Positions 49,930 through 61,731 are shown, counted from the stretch's first letter. The stretch: 64,000 nt of DNA from Coenobita brevimanus (GCA_032717465.1 CM064712.1:21681717-21745716), one strand, 5' to 3'. Numbers and translations: made by a program. The notes: generated by a model from the letters alone, not told the origin.

Positions 49930-50085
49930 TAGGCTCGTATTCTCATTGGATAAGGAAGCTCCCTAACACCTCTCCCTTACCGATTTATTTTTGGATACTC
50001 CTGGCTAATATAGTTCTGTACGTTATTTATGCTGAGTATGGCGATAGTTGCAGGATTTATTAACACAGATTATCAGAGCAAGGTA
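49930..50085. mobile_element. MITE-2, copy d, adjacent copy with right end lost
   Basis: Begins gctcgtattctcattggata, then aggaagctccctaacacctc and ccttaccgattta. The interior is related to copies a-c, but the right inverted repeat is not found. The outer part cgtattctc pairs with gagaatacg at the end of copy c, so c and d form a larger palindrome. Confidence 0.62.
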
Positions 50086-50204
50086 TAATGAGCAAGATTA
50101 ATCGCGTAGGAACAGGTGCTACGGAGCCTTACAAAACGTTGCCCCCAGACACAGTATTTATTAAAATCCTTGATGATCACAGCTTTTTTATAATTTATAT
50201 ACTG

Positions 50205-50512
<308 letters not shown>

Positions 50513-53500
50513 GTATAGATTGTAGCACCAGTCGAGCAGGGCAGTACTCCCAAGGTGGATGGAAAGCTGATGACAGGGAGAGCTGGAGTTTCCGTTTCAT
50601 CAGCCCTCGGGACTAGTTCCTGACCATCCCCCTTTGCTGAATTTTTTCAGTGTTTCAGTAACACAGACAGTAGGCCACCATGCTCTTCAATACAAGTTTC
50701 TCTAACAATCTACACCAAACAACATGCATAGTACACACTACACTTCCTTTTCAAAAATTCAAACAAATTATTGCATCTCTAAACATAGCCTCGGAGTCCC
50801 CAGGGGGGGGGGGACCATAAATGCCCCCACTATCCGCCCCTCTCCCGGTGACGACTCGAGCTGCCCGGAACCACTGTCTGACTCACTTTTTCTCCATTTC
50901 TGCAACATTCGCGGCCTTTCCTCTAACTTTCCGTCTGTTGAGCACCACCTCTCCTTCTCAAAACCTCACCTTCTCTTTCTAACTGAGACTCAGCTGTCTG
51001 AGGCAACTGACAGCAAACCCTTTTCTGTATCCTCCTACTTTCTCTATACTAATTTCAAAGCCAAAGGTGGCTGTTGTGTATATATACGCAACAACTTATC
51101 TTGCTCTCGTGTTCCTGAACTCGAATCTTCTGAATTCTCTACACTCAGGCTTCGCCTTTCTTGTCATTCTCTGACAAAATATATCTGTGTTGTTTACTTA
51201 TCTCCTAATTCTACTGACTATCAAAAATTCTTCGACTATCTTACTTCTACAATGGAACACATTCTATCCATTTCTCCTTTTTCTAAAATCTCTCCTTTGG
51301 CTCTCCTTTCCTTTCACTGATCCACCTGGTGAACAAGCCTACACCTTTTCTATCCTTAAAGACCTTGAGCAGCTTGTACTGCACCCTACCCGTATCCCTG
51401 ACCACCTTGGAGAGAGGTCCAACAAACCTGACCTCTTCCTTACAACTAATCCTTCTGCTTACACTGTTGATCTTTTCTCTCCATTGGGCTCCTCCGATCA
51501 CAACCTTATTACCTTAACCTGTCCTATCACTCCAGTACGGCCTGTGGACCCTCCAAAGAAACGTCTTCTGTGGCACTTTGGAGCTGAGGATTGGGAGGCC
51601 CTCAGGTAGTACTTCTTTGATTTTCCCTGGAATGATTATTGCTTCCATGGCCGGGAGCCATCTGAGTGTGCCTTGTGCATTACGGAGGTTATTCTCTCGG
51701 GCATGGAAGCATACATTCCATTCTAATATCCTTTGACTAATGCAAGAAAGCCTTGGTTTAATCAAGCTTCTTCTAATGCTGTCCGCAATAAGGACAGGGC
51801 CTTTAAAAGGTATCGGAGCCAACCCGCCCCTGAATCACATCTCTGATACGTTTCTGCCCAGAATCGTGCTAAGTCTGTCCTTCGCTCTGCTAAAAATAAT
51901 TTCATCCGAGGCGTCTGGCAATAGATAGATAGATAGATAGACTAAATGCTCTCAATTCTCCAACTCTAGTTCTTCCTGTTCCTTCTGGCACCTTGCCAGA
52001 AACTTTTCTAATAATTTTAGCTTATCATCCTTCCCTCCTCTTTTCAACTCTGATGGTTCTGTAGCTATTTCTTCTACTGATAAAGCAAATCTCTTCGCTC
52101 AGACTTTCTCTTCCAATTCCAACTTAGACGATTCCGGTGCTGTTCCTCCATCACTTCCACCCCCTCTGACTTCCTCATGGCTGACATTAAAATTTCTTCA
52201 GCTGATGTATTTTCTGCCATCACAGGCCTCAGTACTAACAAGGCATATGGGCCTGATGGAGTCCCTCCTGTTGTTCTCAAGAACTGTGCTTCTGTGCTTA
52301 CACCCTGCCTAGGTAAACTCTTTCTCCTTTGTTTATTAATTTGTACCTCTCCTTCTTGCTGGATGTTTGCTCTCATTCAGCCAGTCCCAAAGAAGGGTGA
52401 CCATTCCCAACCGTCTAACTGTCGTCCATTTCCTTTAACATTCTGTATATCAAAAGTTTTCGAGTCAATTCTTGATAGCAAGATTTTAAAGCACCTTTCC
52501 TATCACAACCTTCTTTCTGATCGTCAGTATCGGTTCCGTCAGGGACTCTCCACTGGCGATCTTCTCATCTACCTTTCAGACTCCTGGTCATCCTCCTTTC
52601 GGGACTTTGGCGAAAGCTTTGCCATTGCACTTGACATCTCAAAGGCTTTCGATCGAGTCTGGCATAAATCATTATTTTCCAAACTTTCCTCTTACGGTTT
52701 CTATCTTTCTATCTGTGCCTTCATCTCCAGCTTCCTTTTCTGGTTATTTTATAGCTGCTGTTGTAGACGGCCATCGCTCTTCTCCTTGATCTGTCAACAG
52801 TGGTGTTCCTCAAGGCTCTGCCCTATCACCAACTCTCTTCCTTTTATTCATCAGTGACCTTCTAAGCTGCACATCTAACACTATCCACTCATACCTTGAT
52901 GACTCCACCCTTCACCTTTCCATTCGGTTCCCGCAACGCCCATCTCAGCAGTTACTTCAACAAACAAAGGAAGAGGCTATGGCACACCTAATGTCTGACT
53001 TGGCTCGTATCTCTGACTGGGGTAAAAATAATCTGGTTTTTAATGCATCAAAGACTCAGTTCTTACACCTATCAACCCGACAATATATTCCACATGTATA
53101 CCCATTAATGTTTAATAATATTCAGTTTAATCCTGCATCATCCTTGAACATGCTTGGGTTTCATTTACTCGGGACTTATCTTGGAAAGATTATATTACAT
53201 CTCTTGTAAAATCTGCTTCCAAGAGATTAGGTGTGTTAAGCCGACACCGTTCCTTCTTTACCCCTGCACAATTGTTGACTCTATACACGGATTTTATCCG
53301 CCCCTGTGTGGAGTACAACTCCCATGTTGGGGAGGTTCCCCACATACAGCTCTTCTCAATAGGGAGGAGTCAAAAGCTTTTCGTCTCATTAACTCTCCTC
53401 CTCTTACTGACTCCCTTCAACCTCTGTCTCTTCGCCGCACTGTTGCATCTTTCTCTCTTTTCTATCGCTACTTCAATGGTCACTGCTCCTCTGAACTGTT

Positions 53501-53822
53501 TGCATGCATGCCTCCACCTTTATGACGGGGCGTAGCACCCGTCTGGCAGCAATCTCTCATCCCTTTTCTGTCCAGCTCTCAAATGCTAGAGTTAACCGTT
53601 ACTCCCAGAACTTCATTTATACAACAGGTCAACTCTTAAACTGTCTCCCTCTGTATATCCTGCTTCCTATGATCTCCAGTTTTTCAAACGCTGTGTGTCC
53701 AGGCATCTCGAAATGATCGGATCTTGAATTCGGCTTTCTCCTGTATTTTGTTTTTCTCTTGGAAGGAACAGTTATTGCTGGCTCGTGGTCTTTGGTTCCT
53801 TCTTCCTCGCATAAAAAAATAA
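50513..53822 (+). mobile_element. LINE-J copy 3
   Basis: Plus-strand LINE-J inside the second intron of the sidestep-like gene. The endonuclease begins CNIRGLSSNFPSVEHHLSFS with LFLTETQLSE and AKGGCCVYIRNNL, but a deletion of about 28 bp near 51288 removes the G-D-F-N metal-binding segment. A short foreign insert lies at 51908-51941. RT motifs include NKAYGPDGVPPVVLKNCASV, PVPKKGDHSQPSNCRPF, STGDLLIYLSDSWSSSFRD, FAIALDISKAFDRVWHKSLF and a YLDD instead of YADD. The 3' end is ttccttcttcctcgcat plus A-rich sequence. A composite (TG)n-(GA)n unit flanks it on both sides. Confidence 0.85.
51908..51941 (+). mobile_element. Minimal RTE-A 3' tail inserted in LINE-J copy 3
   Basis: The 34-bp string ggcgtctggcaatagatagat plus further GATA units is present in copy 3 but absent at the homologous position of copy 1 (about 30045 on the minus strand). 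It equals the last bases of RTE-A plus its GATA tail, so it looks like an insertion truncated to its tail. Confidence 0.65.
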
Positions 53823-53825
53823 TAA

Positions 53826-53836
53826 TAGATATGAAT

Positions 53837-53928
<92 letters not shown>

Positions 53929-53970
53929 ATCTTAATTAGTGAACATGAGTATTGTGTGTGTGTGTGTTTT
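53826..53970. repeat. Composite (TG)n-(GA)n units after LINE-J copy 3
   Basis: atatgaatattg, (TG)n, (GA)n, ttatcttaattagtgaacat, gagtattg, (TG)n: the same order as on the other side of the LINE. Confidence 0.8.
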
Positions 53971-54176
53971 AGGAATGAACTCACTGGATGTGATGCTGTT
54001 TCCAAATAACTCTACACTAAGTGACATGCCTGATGGTTTAGTGTAACCCTGGAAATCACTTATGATGCTAAGTGGTAACCATATCATCTATCCCTAGAGC
54101 AGAGGAGGAAAAACATTGCTCCCTATCCCATATTCCCTACGAGGCTGGCGGTAACAAACAAGAGAATCAATCGGGA

Positions 54177-54177
<1 letters not shown>

Positions 54178-54213
<36 letters not shown>

Positions 54214-54215
54214 TG
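54178..54215. repeat. (GAT)n microsatellite
   Basis: About 12 units. Confidence 0.9.
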
Positions 54216-54301
54216 ATGCGATTTATTTTTTCCATTAGCAGAAATAGTGTTTTAAAATGACATCGTGGTGCAGTGAACTTTGCAAATATGCCATTTCTTT
54301 C

Positions 54302-54485
54302 ACGAAGGCTGGCGCAGGGGAGGGACGTCTTCACGTGGTGGCATTGATACAACCGAGTGGCTGCCTGCTTATACAATCGTCCCTCAGCTCCCTCCATATC
54401 CCCAAAAGGAGGATGGTGGACTGCAGGAGGAGGACAACTGCAGCCTGCAGTCCACTGGGTTCACGTTTCACAACCTGGGGTTATC
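54302..54485 (+). repeat. Dispersed repeat X, copy 2
   Basis: Contains gggacgtcttcacgtggtgg, aaaaggaggatggtggactg and cagtccactgggttcacgtt. Followed by CTA/CCA triplet repeats. Confidence 0.6.
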
Positions 54486-54497
54486 TCTTCTTCCGTT

Positions 54498-54594
54498 ACT
54501 ACTACCACTACTACTACCACTACTACTGCTACTACTACTACTACTACTTCTTCTTCCACCACCACCACCACCACCACCACCACCACTACTACTG

Positions 54595-54626
<32 letters not shown>

Positions 54627-54712
54627 TCCACCACCACCACCACCACCACCACAACCACTACTACTATTACTACTACTACTACCACCACCACCATCACTGT
54701 TACTACTACAAA
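54498..54712. repeat. (CTA)n/(CCA)n triplet array
   Basis: Alternating CTA, TTC and CCA blocks, twice in the same order (about 100 bp each). Confidence 0.88.
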
Positions 54713-54754
54713 AACTTCTTTAAGGCAAAAAAATAATCAGGCGTAATATACAGT

Positions 54755-54950
54755 AGAGGAGGGGGAGGAGGAGGAGACCGAGCATGTGACGGAGGGATGT
54801 AATGGAGAGATATATGAGATAAGGAGGAGGGGTGAGTTGAAAGGAGTACAGACAAATGTCAGAGGACTGGGCGACGTGGTAGCGATTTGTTTGTGGCCAT
54901 CCCTTACGAGATTAAGGCGCCTGGCAATAGATAGATAGGTAGATATAGAT
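54755..54950 (+). mobile_element. RTE-A family 3' end
   Basis: Family signature gtagcgatttgtttgtggcc, atcccttacgagattaaggc and gcctggcaatagatagatag with a short GATA tail. 5' truncated. Confidence 0.7.
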
Positions 54951-55024
54951 GTACATATGAACCAAGGTATGTAAATAGATCTACTGTAGTGTATTTCATA
55001 AGACAAAGATCCCTTACCCCATTC

Positions 55025-55110
55025 AGCTCTGTCGTGGCCAGCTGTAGTCAGATCGGAGGTTCACCTCAAGAAGTAACCTAGGAGCCTTATTCCTACCTCC
55101 TAACAAAGGC
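55025..55110. repeat. Single unit of the 3.5-kb minisatellite
   Basis: Reads ggccagctgtagtcagatcg, gaagtaacctaggagcctta and ttcctac; diverged but in the same order. Confidence 0.5.
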
Positions 55111-55262
55111 TTTATTAATTCCATGCAAACACATTTGAGTCCGTGAGGAAAGGAACTGCATATGGCTGTGACGTGATGATGGTATATTACAGTCACACGT
55201 ATATAAGTTACCGTCCTGGTGTTTCCCCCATTGTCAGACGAATTTCTCCAGTTTAAAAAAAA

Positions 55263-55512
55263 GAAAAACACGTACTGGTGGACTGTTGTTTCTTAACCCC
55301 GGTCTGTCTGGCCGAGCAGACACGTTAGCCACAGGTAAGCAACTGGTTCTGTGGGACCATCCTACAGGTACAGTACAGTGCATACACCTTGTGGGGATCT
55401 GGCGCCCCCTTGTGGTACACACCGCCTCACCATGGTCGAACCAGGGTCTTTCCCACGGCGAGGTCCAGGGAGATGTAAGGAGGTTTGGCTCCTGGGTGGA
55501 CACCGCAGACAT
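55263..55512. repeat. Possible tRNA-like element
   Basis: A B-box-like motif (ggttcgacc on the minus strand near 55435) lies in a GC-richer block that also has ctgtctggccgagcagacac on the plus strand. No second copy is seen in this window. It could be a SINE or unique sequence. Confidence 0.25.
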
Positions 55513-55570
55513 CTGGCTTAATATAGGCTACAATATATATTTAATTTAATACAGGCAATCAAAACGCCCC

Positions 55571-55760
55571 TCATGTAAGCAACAGGTCAACTTTGGAACT
55601 GTTTTTCTCAGTCTGTATTTTCCTCAGCCTATGACTTCAAGTTGTTTATTCACAGTGTCTACATGCATCTCGATATTAAGGGATCTTGAATCTAGCTCTC
55701 TTTATTTTTTCCTTTGTTTATTTTTTGTCATGCAGGGAACAAGTCTGAGTGCTTCAGGTC
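55571..55760 (+). mobile_element. LINE-J 3'-end fragment
   Basis: About 190 bp resemble the 3' end of LINE-J (gtaagcaacaggtcaact..., then aactgttt..tctcagtctgt and a degenerate block like gcatctcgaaat..gatcttgaat). The upstream part is missing, consistent with 5' truncation or later loss. Confidence 0.7.
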
Positions 55761-56040
55761 TTTTTCACTTTAACAGATGATGAACAGAGGAAGGAAAAAA
55801 ACGAATAAAAAGAATCCATACATCTGATTGCCAGTGTCCTTTTTTATGAAAACTGTAACAGTTAAACTTACACTGCTGTAGGTTGAAGTGTGTGTGTGTG
55901 TGGGGGGGGGAATAACCTGGAGAAGCGAGTTCCAAAGAGAAGCAGTTCGAGGAACAAAAAAATTATTTTAGAAGCCCTGCAATATGGCAGAGTGACAGTC
56001 AAGTCGTGGGCGCTACCAGATGCCCGTGGAACAAGGGGGA
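55760..56040 (-). mobile_element. Second fragment of the 6.6-kb LINE family
   Basis: Similar by eye to 6540-6800 (shared pattern gcgagttcc..agagaagcagttc and agtc..gggcgct.ccagatgcccg). It adjoins the LINE-J fragment ending at 55760 in opposite orientation, and the RTE-like 3' end starting at 56055. Confidence 0.55.
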
Positions 56041-56054
56041 AGGTTCCTATTTCT

Positions 56055-56300
56055 ATCTATCTATAGGCAGACGCCTTAATCCCATATGGGGTGGCCACAA
56101 TCAGCCTTCATATCACACTGTTTCCTGCCATTTCTCTCCCCTTCCCCCAACTTACACCCCCTCTCTCCTATACCTCTCTACTCCATCCCTCCATCTCATC
56201 CTCGGTCTCCCTCTCCCTCTCCCCCCTCCACCTTACTCACATACACTTTCCTACTTGGTCTCTCTCTCTCCATCCTGTCCACATACCAATGGACTGCTTT
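56055..56300 (-). mobile_element. RTE-A family 3' end
   Basis: Plus strand starts taggcagacgccttaatccc, then ggggtggccac and ccctccatctcatcctcggt: the reverse complement of RTE-A. It lies about 50 bp upstream of the second Ig exon (56354). Confidence 0.7.
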
Positions 56301-56353
56301 TTAAAAAATAAATTACGGTGTATGTTGCTTGAGCCATTGCATGTGTGTTGCAG

Positions 56354-56459
56354 TTACGATGCTCGGGAGGCGGCCACGGGGCAACACAAAGTCCACGACA
56401 ACAGCAATCTGGGTCAAAGGTCACGCTTCACTCTCGAGGCGCTACACCAGAATTACCAG
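56354..56459 (+). CDS. Sidestep-like gene, exon encoding middle of Ig domain 1
   Basis: Internal exon of 106 nt between a gtgttgcag acceptor and a gtgaga donor; phase 2 in, phase 0 out. The two bases AG left by the previous exon join its first T to make a serine, giving ...KPFYSYDAREAATG. In sidestep proteins this position reads K-P-I-Y-S-F-D-x-R, so the reading frame across a 7.5 kb intron is independently supported. The remainder ends in a serine-arginine-phenylalanine strand (QRSRFTLEALHQNYQ) as expected before the Ig E/F strands. No stop occurs in frame. A (CA)n tract starts about 50 bp after the donor. Confidence 0.85.
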
Positions 56460-56503
56460 GTGAGATAAACACATTTTTTCTACCCCAGACCCTTAGATTT
56501 CCT

Positions 56504-56508
<5 letters not shown>

Positions 56509-56588
<80 letters not shown>

Positions 56589-56709
56589 AGATATAGATAG
56601 ACAGCTCGATATATTAACTAAAACAGGCAGATATAATGGCAATGAATACGATGTTTATAATCAAGATCCTGAAGACACATTCCCACACTTAGATCCAGCA
56701 TACCATTAT

Positions 56710-56752
<43 letters not shown>
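56509..56752. repeat. (CA)n and (GA)n microsatellites after the second Ig exon
   Basis: (CA)n 56509-56586 and (GA)n 56714-56752. Confidence 0.92.
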
Positions 56753-56754
<2 letters not shown>

Positions 56755-56794
56755 ATACCGAAAATTAATCCTCCTCCAGGCTATATTATTCTTA

Positions 56795-56977
56795 CTCAAA
56801 CTTGGCCCACATTTTCGTCCACCTGCAGCTTATTTCAAGCAGCTCAGAGGCTGAAAACAAAAAAAAATGCTTTACATCCTTTCCATAGGATTTCTTCATG
56901 ACAAGCATCATATTTTTGTGTCTTCTTACAACTCAACATTCCAGTGGAAGTAGTGGTAATTTTAGGACAAGTTAGAG
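56795..56977. mobile_element. MITE-1, copy b
   Basis: Left end ctcaaacttggcc, right end ggacaagttagag, flanked by TA on both sides; 183 bp. The interior (agcttatttcaagcagctcag ... cagctt/catgac..gcatcatat) matches the other copies. It lies in the intron after the second Ig exon. Confidence 0.75.
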
Positions 56978-57074
56978 TAAAAGAGGTATAGGTATATTTT
57001 TTCCTCATAGTACTACAGTAGGTAAGACACTCGTATCTTAGTCTCATATGAATCTCTTCTTTTACTGTAACTTA

Positions 57075-57740
57075 TGTATGAAGGACAAAGAAATAGGTGG
57101 AATGAACTTGAATTTTCGTGGTGGGTGTGGAGAGGCCTTGAGAGAGTGCCCAGAATAAACGTGTGTTGTACAGTTAGTGGCTTCAGTGTAGGAAAGGTTT
57201 ACTCAGAAATGACTTCCAGGACTGAAAGTGGGTGGGGAGAGCGAGAAGTGGGCGCAGAGGAAAGGAATGGGTGGAATGAGCTGGAATGTTGATGGTGTGT
57301 GGGGAGAGGCCACGAAAATATACTCCATAAAAATGAGTGTTGTAGAGTTGGTGGCTTGAGTGTAGTAAAGGTTTAATCAGAAATATCCTCCAGGAATGAA
57401 AGTAGGTGGGTGGGGGGTTAAGAAATGGGTGTGCAGTAGGGGACAAAACAATGGGTGGAGTGAATTAGAATTGTGGTAGTTAGAGGTGAGAGACAGTGAG
57501 ATTTTATCCTCTGAAAATGAGTGCTGTAAAGTTTGTGGTTTGGGTGTAGTAAAGATTACTTAGAATGTTCTCCAGAAGTGAATGTGGGTAAGGGTGTAAA
57601 GTACGCGTACGGGACAAAGGAATGGCTGGAAGGAGCTGGAATTGTGGCGGTAGATGGAGAGAGGCCAGAAGAGACTCCCCTATAAAAATGAATGTTGTAC
57701 AGATAGTGATTTGCATGCAGTGAAGATTTAAAGGTTTCAT
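57075..57740. repeat. Tandem repeat with unit of about 175 bp
   Basis: Four diverged units; the words gacaaagaaataggtggaat, gagaaggaatgg-like and gtagtaaaggttta recur at about 57084, 57258, 57441 and 57612 (spacing 174, 183 and 171). Confidence 0.75.
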
Positions 57741-58131
57741 CAAGAGGAAGGCAAGATCGCATTCCTGTCCATACCTGTGCTTATTGTGATGTAGGCAGAA
57801 AAATTGGACAGACAGAATAAGAAAGAAAAAAATCATATTTAAGGGATATGAACTGTAAAAGTCATCCTAACAACCCTCAGGCAGTATCTATGAGTTCGTT
57901 AGTAATAGTAGTAGTAGCAGCACTAGTAGTAGGAGTTGCAGTAATAGTAGTAGTGAATCAGTCAGTTCATTTTACTTCGTAATTTCGAAAAAATATATAC
58001 AAAGAATAATACGTATGTGCATGTATTGGCAAATAATTGTAATTAGGTGTTGTAGTTACAAGTAACCTGATATTATTACAGTGATACAACAATATATATA
58101 TACATACAGTATATACACATGCACATTCATG

Positions 58132-58133
<2 letters not shown>

Positions 58134-58180
<47 letters not shown>

Positions 58181-58400
58181 GTCATAATTTTGATCATTCG
58201 TCCTTTGTCCTAAATCCTCCTTTGTCCTACCTCTTCCTTTGTCCTACCTCTTCCTTTGTCCTGCTTCTACCTTCGTCCTACTTCTTTCCTTTTCCGGCTT
58301 TTTTCTTTAATGCTTCCTTCTTTTTCCTGCTTCTTTCTTTGTCCTGCTTCTTTCTTTGTCTTGCGTCTTTCTTTGTCCTGCTTCTTCCTTACGTCTTGTT
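58134..58400. repeat. (CA)n and 17-18 bp pyrimidine minisatellite
   Basis: (CA)n 58136-58179; then units like tttgtcctacctcttcc and tttgtcctgcttctttc, about 11 copies. Confidence 0.8.
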
Positions 58401-58539
58401 TTCTGGATCCTACCTCACCTCAACATTGTGGGAAAAAGCAAAATTTGGACGTGAGCTGTGGGTATTTGTGAGTGCATATGGGCCTGGTAATGAAAGGGAT
58501 GAAGAAAAGAGGGAGTCTTTCTGATATGACGCTGATGTG

Positions 58540-61225
58540 TGTGTCTGCGGAGTTTTAGAGCAAATGTGAATGTGGTAAAGATGTGAGATCTGAATGCTGG
58601 AGTGGGTAATAAAGCAGCTGAAGGTGTAGTTAGTATGCATGGTGTGCCTGGAAGAAATGATAATGGGGAAAGAAGGACAGGGATGTGAATTGGGCGAGAG
58701 ATGGTAATTGGAAATACCTTGTTTGAAAGATACTGTATTTACAAGTCTGCATGGGTGAGACAGGAGGGTTGAAGGGTTGTTGATAGAGCGTTGATGGACT
58801 ACGAAGTATATGGTTGTGTCCTGAATGTAAAAGAAAGATTTTTAGACGTGAGAGTTCTGAGAGGGGAGAGTGGAGGTATGTCTGACCACTACCTGGTGGA
58901 GGGAAAATTGAGAATTGGTATGGGGTGGGTGAGAGATAGGGGAGCTGGGTGTGGCAGGGAGGTTTTGAAAGTGGGTGAGTTGGACAAAAGAGAGAGAGAG
59001 AGTGACAGTATCAGGAGAAGCTGAAAGGTGAGTGGAACGCAGTGAAAGATCATTTTGAAAGATGAGTGGAACGCAATGAAAGATCAGGAAAATGGCAGTG
59101 TGGAGGAATGGCAGTTGTTTAAGAGTGCTGTGGTGGGGTATGTGGAAGAGGTGTATGGTGTTAGACGAGTGGGTTGTCGTGTAAGAAAGGGAAGTGAATG
59201 GTGGTGTAAGGAAATACGTATGGCTGTAGCTGAGAAGAGAGGTTCATATGAAGCGTGGCTGGACAAGAGGGATGAAAAGTAATACAAGAGGTATAAGGAA
59301 ATGAGGAATAGGGCGAGAAGGACTGAGCATGATGCTAAAGTGGCAGCAGGTGAGAGATGGGGTAGGCAGTTGACTGAAAATTTTCAACAGAATAAGAAAA
59401 TGTTTTGGAAGGAGGTGAAGAGAGTGCAAAAGGGAGAGTCTGAGAAGGAAGAGCAAGTAAAAGCAGAGGATGGAAGAAAGTCAAATGAGATGGATGCAGA
59501 AAGGAGGAGATAAGTGGAGTATTTTGAAAGATTGTTAAAAGTAGAAGAGGAAAGGGAGACTGAGATTGTGGCAGATGAAAGGGAGCAAGAAATAAATGTG
59601 TTGGGAGAGTTGAATGATTCTTTGGTCATGCTGGAGGAAGTGCAGGAGGTAGTAAAGGAGATGAAAGCAAGGAAAGCTGCAGGTATGGATGAATGTGCTG
59701 TGGAGTGTTTGACAGGTGGTGGAGCGACTATTGTTGGGTGGTTAGTAAGACTGCTGACTGTGTTTTGTGAGCAGTATGGTGCCGATTGATTGGGTAAGTG
59801 TGTGTGTGGTTCCATTATATAAAGGTAAGAATGATAAGTATGACTGTACTAATTTTAGGGGTATAAGTCTGTTGTGTGCTGTAGGTAAGGTGTATGGTAA
59901 AGTGTTGATTAAGTGAGTTAGAGTGGGTCCAGAGGGAGTGGTGATGAGCAGTATGGTTTTAGGAGAGGAAGGAGATGCATGAATCAGGTGTTTGCTGTGA
60001 GACAGGTGTGTGAAAAGTATTTGGTGAAAGGTAAGGATGTGTTTTGGGCGTTCATGGATTTAGAGAAGGCGCATTTCAGGATTGATATGGAGGCTTTGTG
60101 GACTGTTTTGAGATTGTTTGGATTAGGTGGTAGGTTGTTAAAAGGAGTGGAAAGTTTTTATGCAAATAGTAGGGCGTGAGTAAGAAGGGGAAATACTTTG
60201 AGTGATTGGTATCCTGTGAAAGTGGGGCTGCAACGGGGATGTGTGATGTCACCTTGGTTGTTTAATAATTATATGGACGGAGTAGTAAGGTAGGTGAATG
60301 CGAGAATGTTAGGTAGATGTTTGAGTCTGGTGAATGCTGATGGTAGAGAGTGGAATCTGAGTCAGCTGCAGTTTGCAGGTGATGTTGTACTGGTGGCTGA
60401 TTTGGAGGAGGGATTGAGACAGTTGGTAGAGGAGTTTGGAAGGGTGTGTGAATAGAGGAAATTGAGGGTAAATGAGAATAAGAGTAAAGTGATGAAGTGT
60501 ATGAGGTTGGTAGATGGTAGAAGGATGGATGTAGTTTCGAATGGTGAGTTCTTGAGGAGGTAGAGTGTTTTAAGTATTTAGGGTCACATGTTGCTGTGGA
60601 TGGAAAAGTAGATGTATAAGTGAAGTTTAGACTGAGTGAAATAAGGAAGGTGCTGGGAGGAATGAAAAAAGTGTTTAGATGTCGTTCGCTTAGAATGGAT
60701 GTTAAGAGAAGGCTGTATGAATGTGTAGTGGTACTGACTGCGTTATATGGGGCTGAAACTTGGAGTATGGCTGTTGCAGAGAGGAAAAGATTAAATGTAA
60801 TGGAGATGAGGTGTCTGAGGAGTATGTGTGGAGTGACACGTATGGATTGAGTGAGAAATATTGGAGAGCAAAGGAGAACTGAAGTTACGCAAGAGATGGC
60901 TGATCGAGCTGAGCAGAGAGTGATGAGGTGTTTTGGGTAGATGGAGAGAATGGATGAAAAGCAATTGGTGAGAAAGATAACTGGATCTGATGTGAGAGGT
61001 GTAAGGCTGAGAGGAAGACCATGAATAGGGTGGATGGACAGTGTGAAGAAGGTGCTAGATACGAGAGGGATGTCTGTCAAGCAAGGTAGATGGCTGTGCT
61101 TGATAGGGATGAATGGAGAGAAATATTGTGAATGCATAAATGGTGATGTGGCCCTGATTCCCACATCTGGTCTGATCAGCTGAGCTTGTCAGACACAGGG
61201 AAGGGCATGGGTACATTATGATGTG
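58540..61225 (+). mobile_element. RTE-like LINE, degenerate
   Basis: Plus strand, third long intron of the sidestep-like gene. A weak endonuclease-like end (about 58790-59000, with SGGMSDHYLVEGKL) is followed by a linker and RT blocks: VVKEMKARKAAGMDECAVE (59650-59710), VVPLYKGKNDKYDCTNFRGI in a shifted frame, VFWAFMDLEKAHFRID (60040), GLQRGCVMSPWLFNNYMDGV (60230), LQFAGDVVLVADLEEGLRQL (60370) and a C-terminal LTALYGAETWSM. The first catalytic aspartate of the FADD box is glycine here (FAGD). Multiple stops and shifts make it inactive. The single-ORF layout with GETW/YGAETW and MRCLRSMCGV blocks fits RTE-like elements. Confidence 0.78.
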
Positions 61226-61357
61226 GCAGGGGCAAACCTGCGCTGGTGTTGGGCCCTACTGCGGATGTCGCTGGATTGCACTGTCCAGTAGACCCTCGTG
61301 AGGTGCGGTGCGGTGAGGAGCAGTCCCTTCTCCCCTTAGACGCTAAGATACTAGTAA

Positions 61358-61396
<39 letters not shown>

Positions 61397-61469
61397 AGTA
61401 TTTTGGTGAGTGTGTTGTCCTATCTTGGTTCCCTCCAGCTAGAGGGGAAACAGCTATAGGTATATAAAT

Positions 61470-61475
61470 ATATAG

Positions 61476-61511
<36 letters not shown>

Positions 61512-61550
61512 GTTATTATTATTATTATTGTTATTATTATTATTATGTTA
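61470..61550. repeat. (ATT)n microsatellite at a splice acceptor
   Basis: Runs to within a few bases of the acceptor of the exon at 61557. Confidence 0.92.
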
Positions 61551-61556
61551 TTACAG

Positions 61557-61677
61557 TCTCGCCTGGGGTTCCTTGAGGTAGATGACGTCACAGTAGCAGA
61601 TGCAGGGAACTACACCTGTCGGGTGGATTTTGTGGAGTCACAGACCATGATGTCACTACTCCAGCTCACTGTTCATG
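61557..61677 (+). CDS. Sidestep-like gene, exon encoding end of Ig domain 1
   Basis: Exon of 121 nt; phase 0 in, phase 1 out. The peptide starts SRLGFLEVDDVTVADAGNYT and contains D-A-G-N-Y-T-C-R-V-D-F. The DxGxYxC motif is the Ig F strand with the second disulphide cysteine, and YxCRVDF is a hallmark of the first Ig domain of sidestep proteins. It ends in the G strand (LLQLTVH). The acceptor (gttattacag) is preceded by an (ATT)n microsatellite that supplies its only T-rich tract. The donor gtatgg is followed within about 12 bp by a (CT)n run. Confidence 0.88.
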
Positions 61678-61685
61678 GTATGGAA

Positions 61686-61688
<3 letters not shown>

Positions 61689-61731
<43 letters not shown>

